DNA from: Gemmatimonadota bacterium
GTDB taxonomy: Bacteria > Gemmatimonadota > Gemmatimonadetes > Gemmatimonadales > Gemmatimonadaceae
DNA length: 64,000 bases
Assembly: GCA_021299375.1 (NCBI GenBank)
Contig: JAJTGR010000059.1
Coordinates: 35,965 to 99,964 of the forward strand
Reading direction: 5' to 3'
This document shows positions 8,707-19,029 of this stretch, one piece after another. Below the pieces are notes generated by a model. That model saw nothing but the letters and a program-made list of their open reading frames with translations, searched no databases and was not told the DNA's origin. Both the position numbers and the translations under genes were made by a program. Position 1 is the stretch's first letter. Each line of letters opens with the position of its first letter.

Positions 8707-9422
8707 CCGGCCCCCAAGTGACCCCGATCGTCGCCCTCGATGTACCCGACCGGGCCGGGGCGCAGGCGCTGGTCTCGCGCCTGGGAGACAGTTGCGACTT
8801 TTACAAGGTCGGGCTGGAGCTGTTCTCGGCCGAGGGGCCGGCCATCGTCGGCTGGCTGCGCGCCCAGGGGAAGCGGGTCTTCGTGGATCTCAAGCTGCAC
8901 GACATCCCGACCACCGTGCGGGGGGCGGCGCGCAGCGTGGCCCGACACGGCGCGGCGTTGCTGACGGTCCACGCCAGTGGTGGGCAGGCCATGGTAGCGG
9001 CCGCGGTCGAAGGGGCGGCCGAAGGCGCACCGGACGGCGGGTGCAGCATTCTCGGGGTGACGATCCTGACCAGCCTGGATGCCGCCGGGGTCTCCTCGGC
9101 CTGGGGGCGCGGGGCCGTGGACGTGCAGGCTGAGGTGGTGCGGCTGGCCGGCCTGGTGGCGGCGGGGCAGGGGGCCGGGATCGTGTGTTCGGGACACGAA
9201 GCCGCGGCGGTGCGGGCGGCCTATGGCCGGGCGCTTGGGCTGCTGATTCCCGGCATCCGTCTGCCGGGAGGCGAGGCGCACGATCAGCGGCGGGTCATGT
9301 CGCCGCAGGCGGCGGCCGAAGCGGGGGCAAGGTGGCTCATTCTCGGGCGCGCGGTGACCGGAGCGGCCGATCCGGCGCAGGCCATGGCAGCGGTGCACGC
9401 TGCCCTTGCGAGCGTCGCCTAA
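8694..9422 (+). CDS. pyrF: Orotidine 5'-phosphate decarboxylase
   Basis: The product has 242 residues. The active-site signature FVDLKLHDIPTTV lies at residues 63-75, with Asp65, Lys67 and Asp70 forming the catalytic network. ALDVPDRA near 14 and YKVGLELF near 37 bind the substrate; a C-terminal LIPGIRLPG and GRAVTGAADP complete the phosphate site. The enzyme makes UMP from OMP, the last step of de novo pyrimidine synthesis, so it works two steps after the product of the overlapping pyrD gene. Co-translation is likely. The 3' end of the gene appears to hold the promoter for the ribosomal operon that follows. Confidence 0.95.
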   Translation: MAHLTGPQVTPIVALDVPDRAGAQALVSRLGDSCDFYKVGLELFSAEGPAIVGWLRAQGKRVFVDLKLHDIPTTVRGAARSVARHGAALLTVHASGGQAMVAAAVEGAAEGAPDGGCSILGVTILTSLDAAGVSSAWGRGAVDVQAEVVRLAGLVAAGQGAGIVCSGHEAAAVRAAYGRALGLLIPGIRLPGGEAHDQRRVMSPQAAAEAGARWLILGRAVTGAADPAQAMAAVHAALASVA

Positions 9423-9434
9423 GTCCGCTATGCT
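9406..9434 (+). promoter_or_regulatory. Promoter for the rpmJ-rpsM-rpoA operon
   Basis: TTGCGA (9406-9411) and TATGCT (9429-9434) are exactly 17 bases apart. The -35 box is inside the end of pyrF and the -10 box just past its stop. Predicted transcription starts near 9441, giving a leader of about 200 bases before rpmJ. Confidence 0.5.
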
Positions 9435-9642
9435 CCGAGTCTTGCCCGTTTTCGGGGTCGTTCAGACCGCGTTCGGGCGGGATTCGAGGCCAATCCGCTG
9501 GCCACCTTCGCTTCGTTCGTGCGCGGAATCGGGTCGGCAGACACGATGCTTCACGAGCGATGAACAGCATGGGGAGTCCGGCCGGCCGCCGATCGATGGC
9601 GGTGCGGGAGACTCCGTCGGCGCGTGAGCGCCGAGGTGACCC

Positions 9643-9759
9643 GTGAAAGTTCGCAGCAGCGTGAAGCCGATCTGTGAGCACTGCAAGGTCGTGAAGCGAC
9701 AGGGCGTGACTCGCATCATCTGCAAGCGCAACCCCAAGCACAAGCAGCGTCAGGGCTGA
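9643..9759 (+). CDS. rpmJ: Ribosomal protein L36
   Basis: This small gene encodes 38 residues from a GTG start: [20 protein letters not shown], then [17 protein letters not shown]. The zinc ribbon ligands C-x2-C-x12-C-x4-H of bacterial L36 are all present. L36 binds 23S rRNA in the large subunit. The first residues KVR are preserved in the family and fix the start; no other start is possible. It leads the ribosomal operon, with rpsM following after 16 bases. infA and secY, often just upstream of rpmJ, are absent here. Confidence 0.95.
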   Translation: MKVRSSVKPICEHCKVVKRQGVTRIICKRNPKHKQRQG

Positions 9760-9775
9760 GGGGAGCGCACACACA

Positions 9776-10153
9776 ATGGCACGTATCGCTGGCGTCGATC
9801 TTCCGCGCGAGAAGAAGATCGAGATCGGCCTGACCTACATCTTCGGCATCGGTCGCAAGACCGCCCAGAAGATCCTCGAGGCGACGGGTGTGTCGAGCGC
9901 GCAGCGCGTTCGCGACCTGAACGACAACGACCTCAACAAGCTCCGTCAGGAAATCGAGCGCAATCATCGCGTCGAGGGTGCCCTGCGCACCGAAGTGGCG
10001 ATGAACATCAAGCGCCTGATGGACATCGGCTCGTACCGTGGCACCCGCCATCGTCGTGGCCTCCCCGTGCGCGGGCAGCGCACGCACACGAACGCGCGCA
10101 CCAAGAAGGGGCCGCGCCGCGCCATCGCGGGCAAGAAGAAGGTGACCAAGTAA
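9776..10153 (+). CDS. rpsM: Ribosomal protein S13
   Basis: The product has 125 residues and opens [21 protein letters not shown], the canonical S13 start, followed by [13 protein letters not shown] and the helix-hairpin region. The C-terminal block [19 protein letters not shown] and a lysine-rich tail reach between tRNAs in the ribosome. S13 sits in the head of the small subunit and contacts the A- and P-site tRNAs and bridge B1. A strong GGGGAG ribosome site lies upstream. rpsK follows after 3 bases. Confidence 0.98.
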   Translation: MARIAGVDLPREKKIEIGLTYIFGIGRKTAQKILEATGVSSAQRVRDLNDNDLNKLRQEIERNHRVEGALRTEVAMNIKRLMDIGSYRGTRHRRGLPVRGQRTHTNARTKKGPRRAIAGKKKVTK

Positions 10154-10156
10154 GCC

Positions 10157-10534
10157 ATGGCTACCGCAAAGAAGACCAAGCGCGTCGTCGAGGCGGAAGG
10201 CATCGCCCACGTCAGCGCCACGTTCAACAATACGACCATCACGATCACCGACCTGCACGGCAACGCGGTGTCGTGGGGCTCGGCCGGCAAGGCGGGCTTC
10301 AAGGGGTCGAAGAAGTCCACGCCGTTCGCCGCCACCGTGGCATCCGAGCAGTGCGCGCGCGAGGCGCTCACGCTCGGCGTGCGCCGCGTACACGTGCGGG
10401 TGCAAGGGCCCGGGTCCGGCCGCGAGTCGGCCATTCAGGCGCTCGCCGCGGCGGGGCTTCAGGTGAAGTCCATCCGTGACGTCACCCCGATCCCGCACAA
10501 CGGCTGCCGTCCCCCCAAGCGCCGGAGGGTCTGA
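10157..10534 (+). CDS. rpsK: Ribosomal protein S11
   Basis: The product has 125 residues. Diagnostic segments are [50 protein letters not shown] and the C-terminal [19 protein letters not shown]11 lines the mRNA exit cleft on the small-subunit platform. The start follows the family pattern with a basic N-terminus (MATAKKTKR). It is placed between rpsM and rpsD, 3 bases from each, as in most bacteria. Confidence 0.98.
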   Translation: MATAKKTKRVVEAEGIAHVSATFNNTTITITDLHGNAVSWGSAGKAGFKGSKKSTPFAATVASEQCAREALTLGVRRVHVRVQGPGSGRESAIQALAAAGLQVKSIRDVTPIPHNGCRPPKRRRV

Positions 10535-10537
10535 TCC

Positions 10538-11173
10538 ATGGCCCGCTATACTGGTCCCAGCTGCCGTCAGTGCCGTCGCGAGGGCGCCAAGCTCTTCCTG
10601 AAGGGCACCAAGTGCTTCACCGAGAAGTGCCCCGTCGAACGGCGTCCGTACGCCCCGGGGCAGCACGGTCAGGCCACGGCGCGTCGCAAGAAGATGTCCG
10701 AGTTCGCCAAGCAGCTGCGCGAGAAGCAGAAGATCAAGCGCATCTACGGCATCTCGGAGAAGCAGTTCCGCAACACGTTCGAGCGCGTGGCAACGCAGGC
10801 CGGCATCACCGGGCACAACCTGCTGGCCGCCCTCGAGACTCGGCTCGACAACGTGGTGTACCGCATGGGCTTCGCGCCGAGCCGCAAGGCCGCGCGTCAG
10901 CTCATCCGTCACCGCCACATCGAGGTCAAGGGTCGCCTCCTCGACATCCCGTCGTACCAGGTGCGGCCGGGCGAGGAAGTGCGCGTGAAGCAGGCGTCGC
11001 GTGAACTCGTGCTCGTGCAGAGCGCGATGGAGCAGGCGTCGCGCGGGGCCTCGCTGGCGTGGATCGCGGTCGACAAGGAGTCGTTCAGCGGTCGCGTCCT
11101 CGAGAAGCCCCAGCGGCAGGCCATTCCGCTCGCGGCGCAGGAACAGCTGGTCGTCGAGTTGTACTCCAAGTAA
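10538..11173 (+). CDS. rpsD: Ribosomal protein S4 (zinc-binding form)
   Basis: The product has 211 residues. The N-terminus MARYTGPSCRQCRREGAKLF carries the first half of a four-Cys zinc site (Cys9, 12, 26, 31). This is the C+ paralogue type rather than the Cys-free form induced under zinc starvation. The S4 RNA-binding domain follows with LDNVVYRMGFA, the RQLIRHRHI motif and the VRPGEEVRVK loop. S4 nucleates 30S assembly and in enterobacteria represses its own operon by binding the mRNA; whether that holds here is unknown. Two hairpins follow before rpoA. Confidence 0.98.
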   Translation: MARYTGPSCRQCRREGAKLFLKGTKCFTEKCPVERRPYAPGQHGQATARRKKMSEFAKQLREKQKIKRIYGISEKQFRNTFERVATQAGITGHNLLAALETRLDNVVYRMGFAPSRKAARQLIRHRHIEVKGRLLDIPSYQVRPGEEVRVKQASRELVLVQSAMEQASRGASLAWIAVDKESFSGRVLEKPQRQAIPLAAQEQLVVELYSK

Positions 11174-11182
11174 TCCAGGAAC

Positions 11183-11213
11183 GGTCGGGCGCGCCCCCGT
11201 GGCACGCCCGACC
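11183..11213 (+). terminator. Hairpin after rpsD
   Basis: A nine-base perfect inverted repeat (ggtcgggcg at 11183-11191, cgcccgacc at 11205-11213) follows the rpsD stop by about 10 bases. There is no U-tract, so it may be an mRNA-processing or stabilising structure rather than a terminator. Confidence 0.35.
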
Positions 11214-11271
11214 GGGTCGGGGCCCGAACCCCTCTACGGGGCTGCCGCGCGTTCGGGGCGGGGCGGCGCGT

Positions 11272-11300
11272 CGCCGAGTGGACACTCGGCGTGACCTTTT
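11272..11300 (+). terminator. Terminator/attenuator-like hairpin just upstream of rpoA
   Basis: cgccgagt (11272-11279) pairs perfectly with actcggcg (11284-11291) around a GGAC loop and is followed by TGACCTTTT. The shape is that of an intrinsic terminator, but it lies 12 bases before the rpoA start codon. It could partly separate ribosomal from RNA polymerase expression or hide the rpoA ribosome site. Confidence 0.45.
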
Positions 11301-11312
11301 CTCAGCATACTC

Positions 11313-12386
11313 ATGGCAACCATCGATCTTTCCGGGCTGGTCCGTCCGCAGCTGGTCGAAGCGACCAAGCGCGAGGACAATCCGAACCTGGCCGAATTCC
11401 GCCTGCAGCCGCTTGAACGCGGCTTCGGGCACACGTTGGGCAACGCGATGCGTCGACTGCTCCTGTCGTCGCTCCGGGGCTCCGCGGTGTGGGCCTTCCG
11501 TATCGACGGCGTGGTGCATGAGCACCAGACCATCGCGGGCGTCGTCGAAGACGTGCACCAGATTATCGGCAACCTCAAGACGCTCACCTTGTCCCTGCCG
11601 GACGAAGTGGAGCAGGCCGTGCTCCGCATCACCAAGGCCGGACCGGGCACCGTCACCGCGGCCGACATTGTCGCGACCGGCGGTGTACGGGTGATCGACC
11701 CGTCGCACCACCTCTTCACCATCACCGACGAGCGTGAATTCACGGTCGAGCTGTATGTGAACAAGGGGCGCGGCTACATCGAGAGCGACCAGCATCCGGC
11801 TGACAAGCACCTTCCGGTGGACGTCGTGCGGATCGATGCCATTTACAACCCGGTCCGTCGGGCCAACTTCACCGTCGCGGAAACCCGCGTCGGGCAGCGC
11901 ACCGACTACGACCGCCTCACGCTCACCGTGGAAACCAACGGCACCCTGTCGCCCGAGGAAGCGGTGAGTTACGCGGCCGCGCTGGCCCAGACCCACTTCC
12001 AGTACTTCGTGGGGTTTGGGTCCTCGGCCTCCGCGCAGCCCGGCACCGCTGGCGACGGCGCCAACTCCGACGCCATTCGCCTCGCCGAGCTGTTCCGCAC
12101 CCCGATCGACGATCTCGAACTCTCGGTTCGTTCGGTCAATTCCCTCAAGAACTCCAATATCCGCTCGCTCGGCGATCTGGTTCGCCAGACCGAGGCGCAG
12201 ATCCTCCAGGTCAAGAACTTCGGCAAGAAGTCCCTGCAGGAAATCGCCGCGCTGCTCGAGAAGGAGGGGCTCAACTTCGGCATGCGCTACGAGGAAAGCC
12301 CGGACGGTGTCCGGATCCTCGACATGGGCACCCCGCCCAGCCGCGCGGCCGAGAATGCCCCCGACGACGACGAAGACGAGGACTGA
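11313..12386 (+). CDS. rpoA: RNA polymerase subunit alpha
   Basis: The product has 357 residues. The N-terminal dimerisation domain contains RGFGHTLGNAMRRLLLSSL and the assembly segment VHEHQTIAGVVEDVHQII. A flexible linker (about 245-265) leads to the C-terminal domain with the helix-hairpin-helix LKNSNIRSLGDLVRQTE and VKNFGKKSLQEI, which contacts UP elements and activators. The protein ends in an acidic tail DDDEDED, longer than in E. coli (329 residues). The subunit seeds assembly of the core enzyme. A hairpin immediately precedes the gene; rplQ follows after 6 bases. Confidence 0.98.
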   Translation: MATIDLSGLVRPQLVEATKREDNPNLAEFRLQPLERGFGHTLGNAMRRLLLSSLRGSAVWAFRIDGVVHEHQTIAGVVEDVHQIIGNLKTLTLSLPDEVEQAVLRITKAGPGTVTAADIVATGGVRVIDPSHHLFTITDEREFTVELYVNKGRGYIESDQHPADKHLPVDVVRIDAIYNPVRRANFTVAETRVGQRTDYDRLTLTVETNGTLSPEEAVSYAAALAQTHFQYFVGFGSSASAQPGTAGDGANSDAIRLAELFRTPIDDLELSVRSVNSLKNSNIRSLGDLVRQTEAQILQVKNFGKKSLQEIAALLEKEGLNFGMRYEESPDGVRILDMGTPPSRAAENAPDDDEDED

Positions 12387-12392
12387 TCTCCC

Positions 12393-12749
12393 ATGCGCCA
12401 CCGCAAGGCCAACCGCCAGCTCCGGCGGACCAGTGAGCAGCGTCTCGCGCTGCTTCGCAACCTCGCCACCTCGCTCATCGAGCAGGGGGCGATCGAGACG
12501 ACCGAGGCCAAGGCCAAGGAGCTCCGCCCGTTCGTCGAGAAGCTCATCACCAAGGCTCGCACCGGCACGCTGCATGCGCGCCGGCTCGCCGGCAAGCACG
12601 TCCAGAAGCGTGAGGCGGCCGACAAGCTGTTCCAGGAAATCGGTCCCAAGTTCGCCACGCGTCCGGGCGGCTACACGCGCATTCTCAAGACCGGCCACCG
12701 CAAGGGTGACGGAGCGGAGATGGCGCGGATCGAACTGATCCTCAGCTGA
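12393..12749 (+). CDS. rplQ: Ribosomal protein L17
   Basis: The product has 118 residues and opens [20 protein letters not shown], the canonical L17 start (RHRKxxxxLxRxxxHR). [22 protein letters not shown] and [20 protein letters not shown] are further family blocks. L17 lies near the peptide exit tunnel of the large subunit. The position after rpoA is the standard bacterial order. The stop is followed after 11 bases by rpmB. Confidence 0.98.
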   Translation: MRHRKANRQLRRTSEQRLALLRNLATSLIEQGAIETTEAKAKELRPFVEKLITKARTGTLHARRLAGKHVQKREAADKLFQEIGPKFATRPGGYTRILKTGHRKGDGAEMARIELILS

Positions 12750-12760
12750 GGCATACGCCC

Positions 12761-12982
12761 GTGGCCATCAATCGCAATCGCTGCTACTGCTGCGACAAGG
12801 GTGTTGCCTTCGGCAACAACGTCTCGCACGCCAACAACAAGACCCGCCGCACCTGGAAGCCCAACCTCCAGGTGGTGCGTACGCTCGACGCCGGCAAGAT
12901 CATCAAGGTGAAGGTCTGCACGCGCTGCCTCGCCGCCGGCAAGGTGCAGCGGGCGCCGCGCGGTCAGGTCGCCGTCGCCTGA
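12761..12982 (+). CDS. rpmB: Ribosomal protein L28
   Basis: The product has 73 residues from a GTG start. It shows zinc-ribbon cysteines in RCYCCDK and [10 protein letters not shown], with [19 protein letters not shown] between them, which is typical of L28. L28 is a large-subunit protein. Placement directly after rplQ is less common than the rest of the operon order; the short gap (11 bases) and the strong hairpin after its stop indicate that it closes the operon. Confidence 0.95.
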   Translation: MAINRNRCYCCDKGVAFGNNVSHANNKTRRTWKPNLQVVRTLDAGKIIKVKVCTRCLAAGKVQRAPRGQVAVA

Positions 12983-13002
12983 TCGCCACCGGTCCGGTGG
13001 GC

Positions 13003-13040
13003 AAGCGGGGAGCTCGCGCAGTGCGAGGCTCCCCGCTTTG
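13003..13040 (+). terminator. Terminator of the ribosomal operon
   Basis: aagcggggagctcgc (from 13003) pairs with gcgaggctccccgctt (to 13038), with a single bulged C and a five-base loop. A short T run (TTT, 13037-13039) sits at the end of the 3' arm. It follows the rpmB stop by 20 bases and precedes the sugar genes. Confidence 0.65.
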
Positions 13041-13055
13041 CACATCGGTCCCTGA

Positions 13056-14093
<1,038 letters not shown>

Positions 14094-14127
14094 CGCACGT
14101 GAGGTGTGGTCCGGAAGGAGAGGCGGC

Positions 14128-15096
14128 GTGAAGCGCGTTCTGGTGACGGGAGCGGCGGGCTTCGTGGGGCAATGGCTGTTGCCGGCCTTGGTCCGGGAGG
14201 GCGCCGAGGTCACCGCGCTCGCCCTGGAGCCGCCGCCGACGACCCACCCCCGCGGCGTCCCGGCTCCGGAACCGTCGGTGCGTTGGCTGATCGGCGACTT
14301 GCGGGATGATGCGCATGTGCGGGCGGCCGTTGAGGCGGCGCGGGCCGACACCATCGTGCACCTCGCGGCTGTCTCGCACGTTCCCACGGCCGCCGCCAAT
14401 CCTGCGCTCGCCTGGGATGTGAACGTCACGGCGACTGCGCGCCTGCTCCACGCGGTTGAGCGGCAGCGCGACGCGGGAGGGCTGGACCCGCTGGTGCTCA
14501 TCGTCGGCAGCGCCGAGCAGTACGGTCGCCATGACTCGCACGAGGGGCGCCTGCAGGAGACCGCCGTGCAGGCGCCGCGCACCGTGTACGCGGCGACCAA
14601 GGCGGCGCAGGAGGTGCTGGCGCTGCAGGGCTGGCGGGCCACGGGGCTGCGGACGGTCGTGGCCCGCAGCTTCAACCACAGTGGTCCCGGGCAGCCGCCG
14701 CGCTTCCTGCTGCCGGCGCTCATCCAGCGCGCGCTGGAACTGGCCGGCGCACCGGCGGGCACTCCGATGCCCGTGGGCAATCGCGCGCCGATCCGCGACT
14801 TCCTGCATGTAACGGACGTCGTGGCCGCGTATATTGCACTCTGTCAGCGGGGCACGCCGGGCGAGGCGTACAACGTGGCCAGTGGCACCGGCTGGTCGGT
14901 GCAGGACCTCCTCGATCGGGTCATCGCGCGCACCGGATCGCGCGCCGTGCCCACCGAGGACCCGGCACTGGTGCGACCGGTTGACGTCCCCGTGTTGGTC
15001 GGGGACCCGCGCAAGCTGCAGCGCGCTGTGGGATGGCGCGCGCGGCTTTCACTTGACGACATCATCGACGACCTCCTCCATGCCGCGACGTTCTGA
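14128..15096 (+). CDS. NAD-dependent epimerase/dehydratase, probable GDP-4-keto-6-deoxymannose reductase
   Basis: The product has 322 residues. The nucleotide-binding motif [12 protein letters not shown] lies at the N-terminus. The catalytic Ser is in VGSAEQYG and the Y-x3-K motif is in [26 protein letters not shown] is close to that of Rmd reductases, which make GDP-D-rhamnose from the Gmd product. Family assignment is firm; the exact substrate is inferred from gmd next door. GTG 14128 is chosen because AAGGAG (14115-14120) sits seven bases upstream. The 3' end overlaps carB by 17 bases. Confidence 0.8.
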   Translation: MKRVLVTGAAGFVGQWLLPALVREGAEVTALALEPPPTTHPRGVPAPEPSVRWLIGDLRDDAHVRAAVEAARADTIVHLAAVSHVPTAAANPALAWDVNVTATARLLHAVERQRDAGGLDPLVLIVGSAEQYGRHDSHEGRLQETAVQAPRTVYAATKAAQEVLALQGWRATGLRTVVARSFNHSGPGQPPRFLLPALIQRALELAGAPAGTPMPVGNRAPIRDFLHVTDVVAAYIALCQRGTPGEAYNVASGTGWSVQDLLDRVIARTGSRAVPTEDPALVRPVDVPVLVGDPRKLQRAVGWRARLSLDDIIDDLLHAATF

Positions 15097-18000
15097 CCTG
15101 CACCGGATTCTCGTGATCGGCTCGGGGCCGATCGTGATCGGGCAGGCCGCCGAGTTCGACTATTCCGGGACGCAGGCCACCAAGGCGCTGCGGGAGGAGG
15201 GCTACGACGTCATCCTCGTGAACTCCAACCCGGCCACGATCATGACCGATCCGGAGTTCGCCGATCGCACGTACGTGGAGCCGGTCACCCCGGAGTTCGT
15301 CGAGAAGGTCATCGCCAAGGAGCGTCCGGATGCCGTGCTGCCCACCATGGGCGGCCAGACGGCGCTGAACGTGGCCCTCGCGCTGTATGACAGCGGTGTA
15401 CTGGCGAAGTACGGCTGCGCGCTGATCGGGGCGAATGCCCGCGCCATCCGCGTGGCCGAGGATCGCAAGCTGTTTGCGGAAGCGATGGAGAAGATCGGTC
15501 TGAAGTGCCCCACCGGCACCACGGTCACGACGCTCGAGGAGGCGCTCGCCGCGGTGGAGCACACGGGGTTCCCCGCCATCATCCGTCCCTCGTTCACTCT
15601 GGGCGGCACGGGGGGCGGCATCGCCTACAACCGTGAGGAGTTCGAGACCATGGTGCGCCGTGGCCTCGATCTCTCGCCGGTGGGCTCGGTGCTCGTCGAA
15701 CGTTCCCTGCTCGGCTGGAAGGAGTTCGAGCTCGAGGTGATGCGCGACTGCGCCGACAACGTGGTGATCGTCTGCTCGATCGAGAACCTCGATCCGATGG
15801 GTGTGCACACCGGTGACTCCATCACGGTGGCACCGGCCATGACGCTCACCGATCGCGAGTACCAGGTGATGCGCGATGCAGCCGTCGCGATCATCCGCGA
15901 AATCGGCGTCGATGCCGGCGGCTGCAACGTCCAGTTCGCCGTGAATCCGCAAACCGGCGAGCTGATTGTCATCGAGATGAATCCGCGCGTGTCGCGCTCG
16001 TCGGCGCTGGCGTCCAAGGCCACCGGTTTCCCGATCGCGCGCATCGGCGCCAAGCTGGCCGTGGGCTACACGCTCGACGAGGTCCCGAACGACATCACCA
16101 AGACGACGCCGGCCAGCTTCGAGCCCGTCCTCGACTACGTCATCGTGAAGTGCCCGCGCTTCGCGTTCGAGAAATTCGCCGCGACGGACCCGGGACTGAC
16201 CACGCAGATGAAGTCGGTGGGCGAGTCGATGGCCATCGGGCGTACATTCAAGGAGGCGTTCCAGAAGGCGCTGCGGGCCCTCGAGACAGGCCGCCCGGGC
16301 TGGGCGGTCGGTGAGCGGCTGTCGGACGACCGGCTCACGGAAGGTTCGAAGGAGGAGCTGCGCGGGGCGCTGCGCCGGCCCACGCCGGAACGCATCTTTC
16401 AGGTCAAACGCGCCATGCTGCTCGGCATGAGCACCCAGGAACTGTACGAGAGCACGGCCATCGATCCGTGGTTCCTCGAGCAGATGCGCGAACTCATTGA
16501 CGCCGAGGCGTGGTATCAGGCGCTGCCGACGGTTGACGCCGACAGCATGCGGCGCATGAAGCGCTTCGGGTTTTCCGATCGGCAGCTGGCGTCGCTCCGT
16601 GGCCAGAGCGAGGCTGAGGCGCGCCAGCTGCGCTGGTCGCTGAATGTGCGTCCCTCGTACAAGATGATCGACACCTGCGCCGGCGAGTTCCCCTCGAGTA
16701 CGCCGTACCTCTACGGCAACTACGACGAGGAGAGCGAGGCCGCGACGGCGGGGCGAAAGAAGGTCGTGATCCTCGGCTCGGGACCAAACCGCATCGGTCA
16801 GGGGGTGGAGTTCGACTACTGCTGCGTGCGGGCCGTGCTGGCACTGCGGCAGCAGGGGTATGAGACCATCATGGTCAACTCCAACCCCGAGACGGTCTCC
16901 ACCGACTTCGACATTTCGGACAAGCTGTACTTCGAGCCGCTGTCACTCGAGGACGTGCTGGAGATCGTGCAGCGGGAGCAGCCCGAAGGGGTCATCGTGC
17001 AGTTGGGGGGGCAGACGCCGCTCAAGCTCACGCGCCCGTTGGAGGCGGCGGGCGTGACCATCCTTGGCACATCCCCGGATGCCATCGACGCCGCCGAGGA
17101 CCGCCGCCGGTTCGAGGTCATCGCGCGCGAGCTCGGCATCGCGCAGCCGGCCAACGGCACCGCCACCAGCGTCGACGAAGCGGTGGCTATCGCCGATCGC
17201 ATCGGGTATCCGGTCCTCGTGCGCCCCTCGTACGTGCTGGGAGGACGCGCCATGGAAATCGTGCACGATGCGGCGTCGCTGCGCGACTACTTCGAGCGCG
17301 CCGCGCGCGTGAGTGAAGACCGCCCGGTGCTCGTGGACCGGTTCCTGGAGGATGCCTTCGAGGCCGACGTGGACGCGCTTTCCGACGGCACGCACGTGGT
17401 CATCGGCGCGGTGATGGAGCACATCGAGAGCGCCGGCATCCATTCCGGTGACTCGGCGTGCGTGCTGCCGCCGTATCTCATTCCGCCTGCGGCCGTCGAG
17501 CAGATGAAGGCCCACACGGTGGCGTTTGCGAAGAAGCTCGGCGTGGTGGGGCTCATCAACGTGCAGTATGCGTACAAGGACGGCCAGGTCTACGTCATCG
17601 AAGTGAACCCGCGCGCGTCGCGCACGGCGCCGTTCGTGTCGAAGGCGATCGGGGTCTCGCTGCCGTCGGTGGCGGCGCGGCTCATGCTCGGCGAGACGCT
17701 CGCGGATGTCGGCTTCACGGAGGAGATCATGCCCCCGTACATCAGCGTCAAGGAAGCCGTGTTCCCGTTCAACAAGTTCCGCGAGTTCGATCCGGTGCTG
17801 AGCCCCGAGATGCGTTCGACGGGCGAGGTCATGGGCATTGATGACGACTTCGGCATGGCCTTTCTCAAGTCGCAGATCGCGGCCGACAACGCCCTGCCGC
17901 GCGAGGGAGCGGTCTTCTTCACCGTCAACGACGCCGACAAGCCGGCGGCGGCGCGTCTCGCAGGGCGCTTCCACGAACTGGGTTTCACCGTCTGCGCCAC

Positions 18001-18352
18001 CAGTGGCACGGCGGCGTTCTTCCGGGCGCAGGGCATTCCCGTGACCTCGGTGCTCAAGGTGCACGAGGGGCGCCCGCACGGCGTGGACATGATCCTCAAC
18101 GGTGAGGTGCAGCTGCTGGTCAACACCCCGCTCGGCAAGCACGCCCAGGTGGATGACGAGAAACTGCGGCAGGCGGCGATCAGCAATCGTGTGCCTTACA
18201 CCACCACCCTCACGGCCGCGAGCGCCGCCGTCGAGGCCATCGCGGCGCGGCGCACGCGGGAGCCGGGCGTACGGTCGCTGCAGGAGTGGCACGAGATCCT
18301 CGGCGGCCGCCGGCCATCGATGGCAGCCTCCCAACCCGCCGGGGTCGCTTGA
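15080..18352 (+). CDS. carB: Carbamoyl-phosphate synthase large subunit
   Basis: The product has 1090 residues, the normal length. Two homologous ATP-grasp halves are visible: the first begins [20 protein letters not shown] and the second [21 protein letters not shown] near residue 555. Each carries the expected PSFTLGG or PSYVLGG and EVNPR/EMNPR blocks. The last 140 residues form the MGS-like allosteric domain ([13 protein letters not shown]). The enzyme makes carbamoyl phosphate for pyrimidine and arginine synthesis, with ammonia supplied by CarA. carA is not in the window. ATG 15080 begins inside the upstream reductase gene, so carB is embedded in the sugar cluster. Confidence 0.97.
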   Translation: MPRRSDLHRILVIGSGPIVIGQAAEFDYSGTQATKALREEGYDVILVNSNPATIMTDPEFADRTYVEPVTPEFVEKVIAKERPDAVLPTMGGQTALNVALALYDSGVLAKYGCALIGANARAIRVAEDRKLFAEAMEKIGLKCPTGTTVTTLEEALAAVEHTGFPAIIRPSFTLGGTGGGIAYNREEFETMVRRGLDLSPVGSVLVERSLLGWKEFELEVMRDCADNVVIVCSIENLDPMGVHTGDSITVAPAMTLTDREYQVMRDAAVAIIREIGVDAGGCNVQFAVNPQTGELIVIEMNPRVSRSSALASKATGFPIARIGAKLAVGYTLDEVPNDITKTTPASFEPVLDYVIVKCPRFAFEKFAATDPGLTTQMKSVGESMAIGRTFKEAFQKALRALETGRPGWAVGERLSDDRLTEGSKEELRGALRRPTPERIFQVKRAMLLGMSTQELYESTAIDPWFLEQMRELIDAEAWYQALPTVDADSMRRMKRFGFSDRQLASLRGQSEAEARQLRWSLNVRPSYKMIDTCAGEFPSSTPYLYGNYDEESEAATAGRKKVVILGSGPNRIGQGVEFDYCCVRAVLALRQQGYETIMVNSNPETVSTDFDISDKLYFEPLSLEDVLEIVQREQPEGVIVQLGGQTPLKLTRPLEAAGVTILGTSPDAIDAAEDRRRFEVIARELGIAQPANGTATSVDEAVAIADRIGYPVLVRPSYVLGGRAMEIVHDAASLRDYFERAARVSEDRPVLVDRFLEDAFEADVDALSDGTHVVIGAVMEHIESAGIHSGDSACVLPPYLIPPAAVEQMKAHTVAFAKKLGVVGLINVQYAYKDGQVYVIEVNPRASRTAPFVSKAIGVSLPSVAARLMLGETLADVGFTEEIMPPYISVKEAVFPFNKFREFDPVLSPEMRSTGEVMGIDDDFGMAFLKSQIAADNALPREGAVFFTVNDADKPAAARLAGRFHELGFTVCATSGTAAFFRAQGIPVTSVLKVHEGRPHGVDMILNGEVQLLVNTPLGKHAQVDDEKLRQAAISNRVPYTTTLTAASAAVEAIAARRTREPGVRSLQEWHEILGGRRPSMAASQPAGVA

Positions 18353-18375
18353 GCGGCAGCGTAGCGGTGTCGGGG

Positions 18376-19029
18376 ATGATTGCCCGCGCGGGCGAGGGGC
18401 ACGTCGGGGCATCGGTCGTGCTCGGTGCCGGTGCGCTCGTGCACGAGTCGGCATACGTCGATGACGGGGCGCGGATTGGCGCCGGAACCCGTGTGTGGCA
18501 CTTCTGCCATGTGCTCGGCGGGGCCACGATCGGGGCGCGCAGCTCGCTGGGGCAGAACGTCGTGGTGATGCACGGCGTCCGCATCGGCGACAACGTGAAG
18601 ATCCAGAACAATGTGTCGGTCTACGAGGGCGTGACCCTCGAGGACGACGTGTTCTGCGGGCCCTCCATGGTGTTCACCAACGTACACAATCCGCGCAGTG
18701 CCGTCTCCCGGAAGGACGAGTATCGCCCGACGCTGGTGAAGCGGGGAGCGAGCATCGGGGCGAATGCCACCATCGTCTGCGGGGTGACCATTGGGCGCTA
18801 TGCGTTCATTGGGGCGGGCGCCGTGGTCACGAAGGATGTGCCTGATCATGCGCTGATGGCCGGTGTCCCGGCGCGGCGCATCGGGTGGATGTCGGAAGCG
18901 GGACATCGGCTCGAGTCGATGGGGAGCGCGGCGCATGACGCGGCCATGGAGCGCCTCCGCTGCAGCGGCACCGGCATGTGGTACGAGCGTCACGGCGAAC
19001 TCGTGACCCGCCTCGAGGAGACGCCATGA
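18376..19029 (+). CDS. wbpD: UDP-2-acetamido-3-amino-2,3-dideoxyglucuronate N-acetyltransferase (WbpD/WlbB type)
   Basis: The product has 217 residues of hexapeptide repeats forming a left-handed beta-helix. Long blocks match what I recall of P. aeruginosa WbpD almost residue for residue: [58 protein letters not shown] and [14 protein letters not shown]. The enzyme acetylates the 3-amino group of the UDP-sugar, the last step to UDP-2,3-diacetamido-2,3-dideoxyglucuronate. ATG 18376 is chosen; TTG 18349 and GTG 18361 are also possible and would add up to nine residues. The stop overlaps the next gene by 4 bases (ATGA), and the three other pathway enzymes follow. Confidence 0.88.
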   Translation: MIARAGEGHVGASVVLGAGALVHESAYVDDGARIGAGTRVWHFCHVLGGATIGARSSLGQNVVVMHGVRIGDNVKIQNNVSVYEGVTLEDDVFCGPSMVFTNVHNPRSAVSRKDEYRPTLVKRGASIGANATIVCGVTIGRYAFIGAGAVVTKDVPDHALMAGVPARRIGWMSEAGHRLESMGSAAHDAAMERLRCSGTGMWYERHGELVTRLEETP

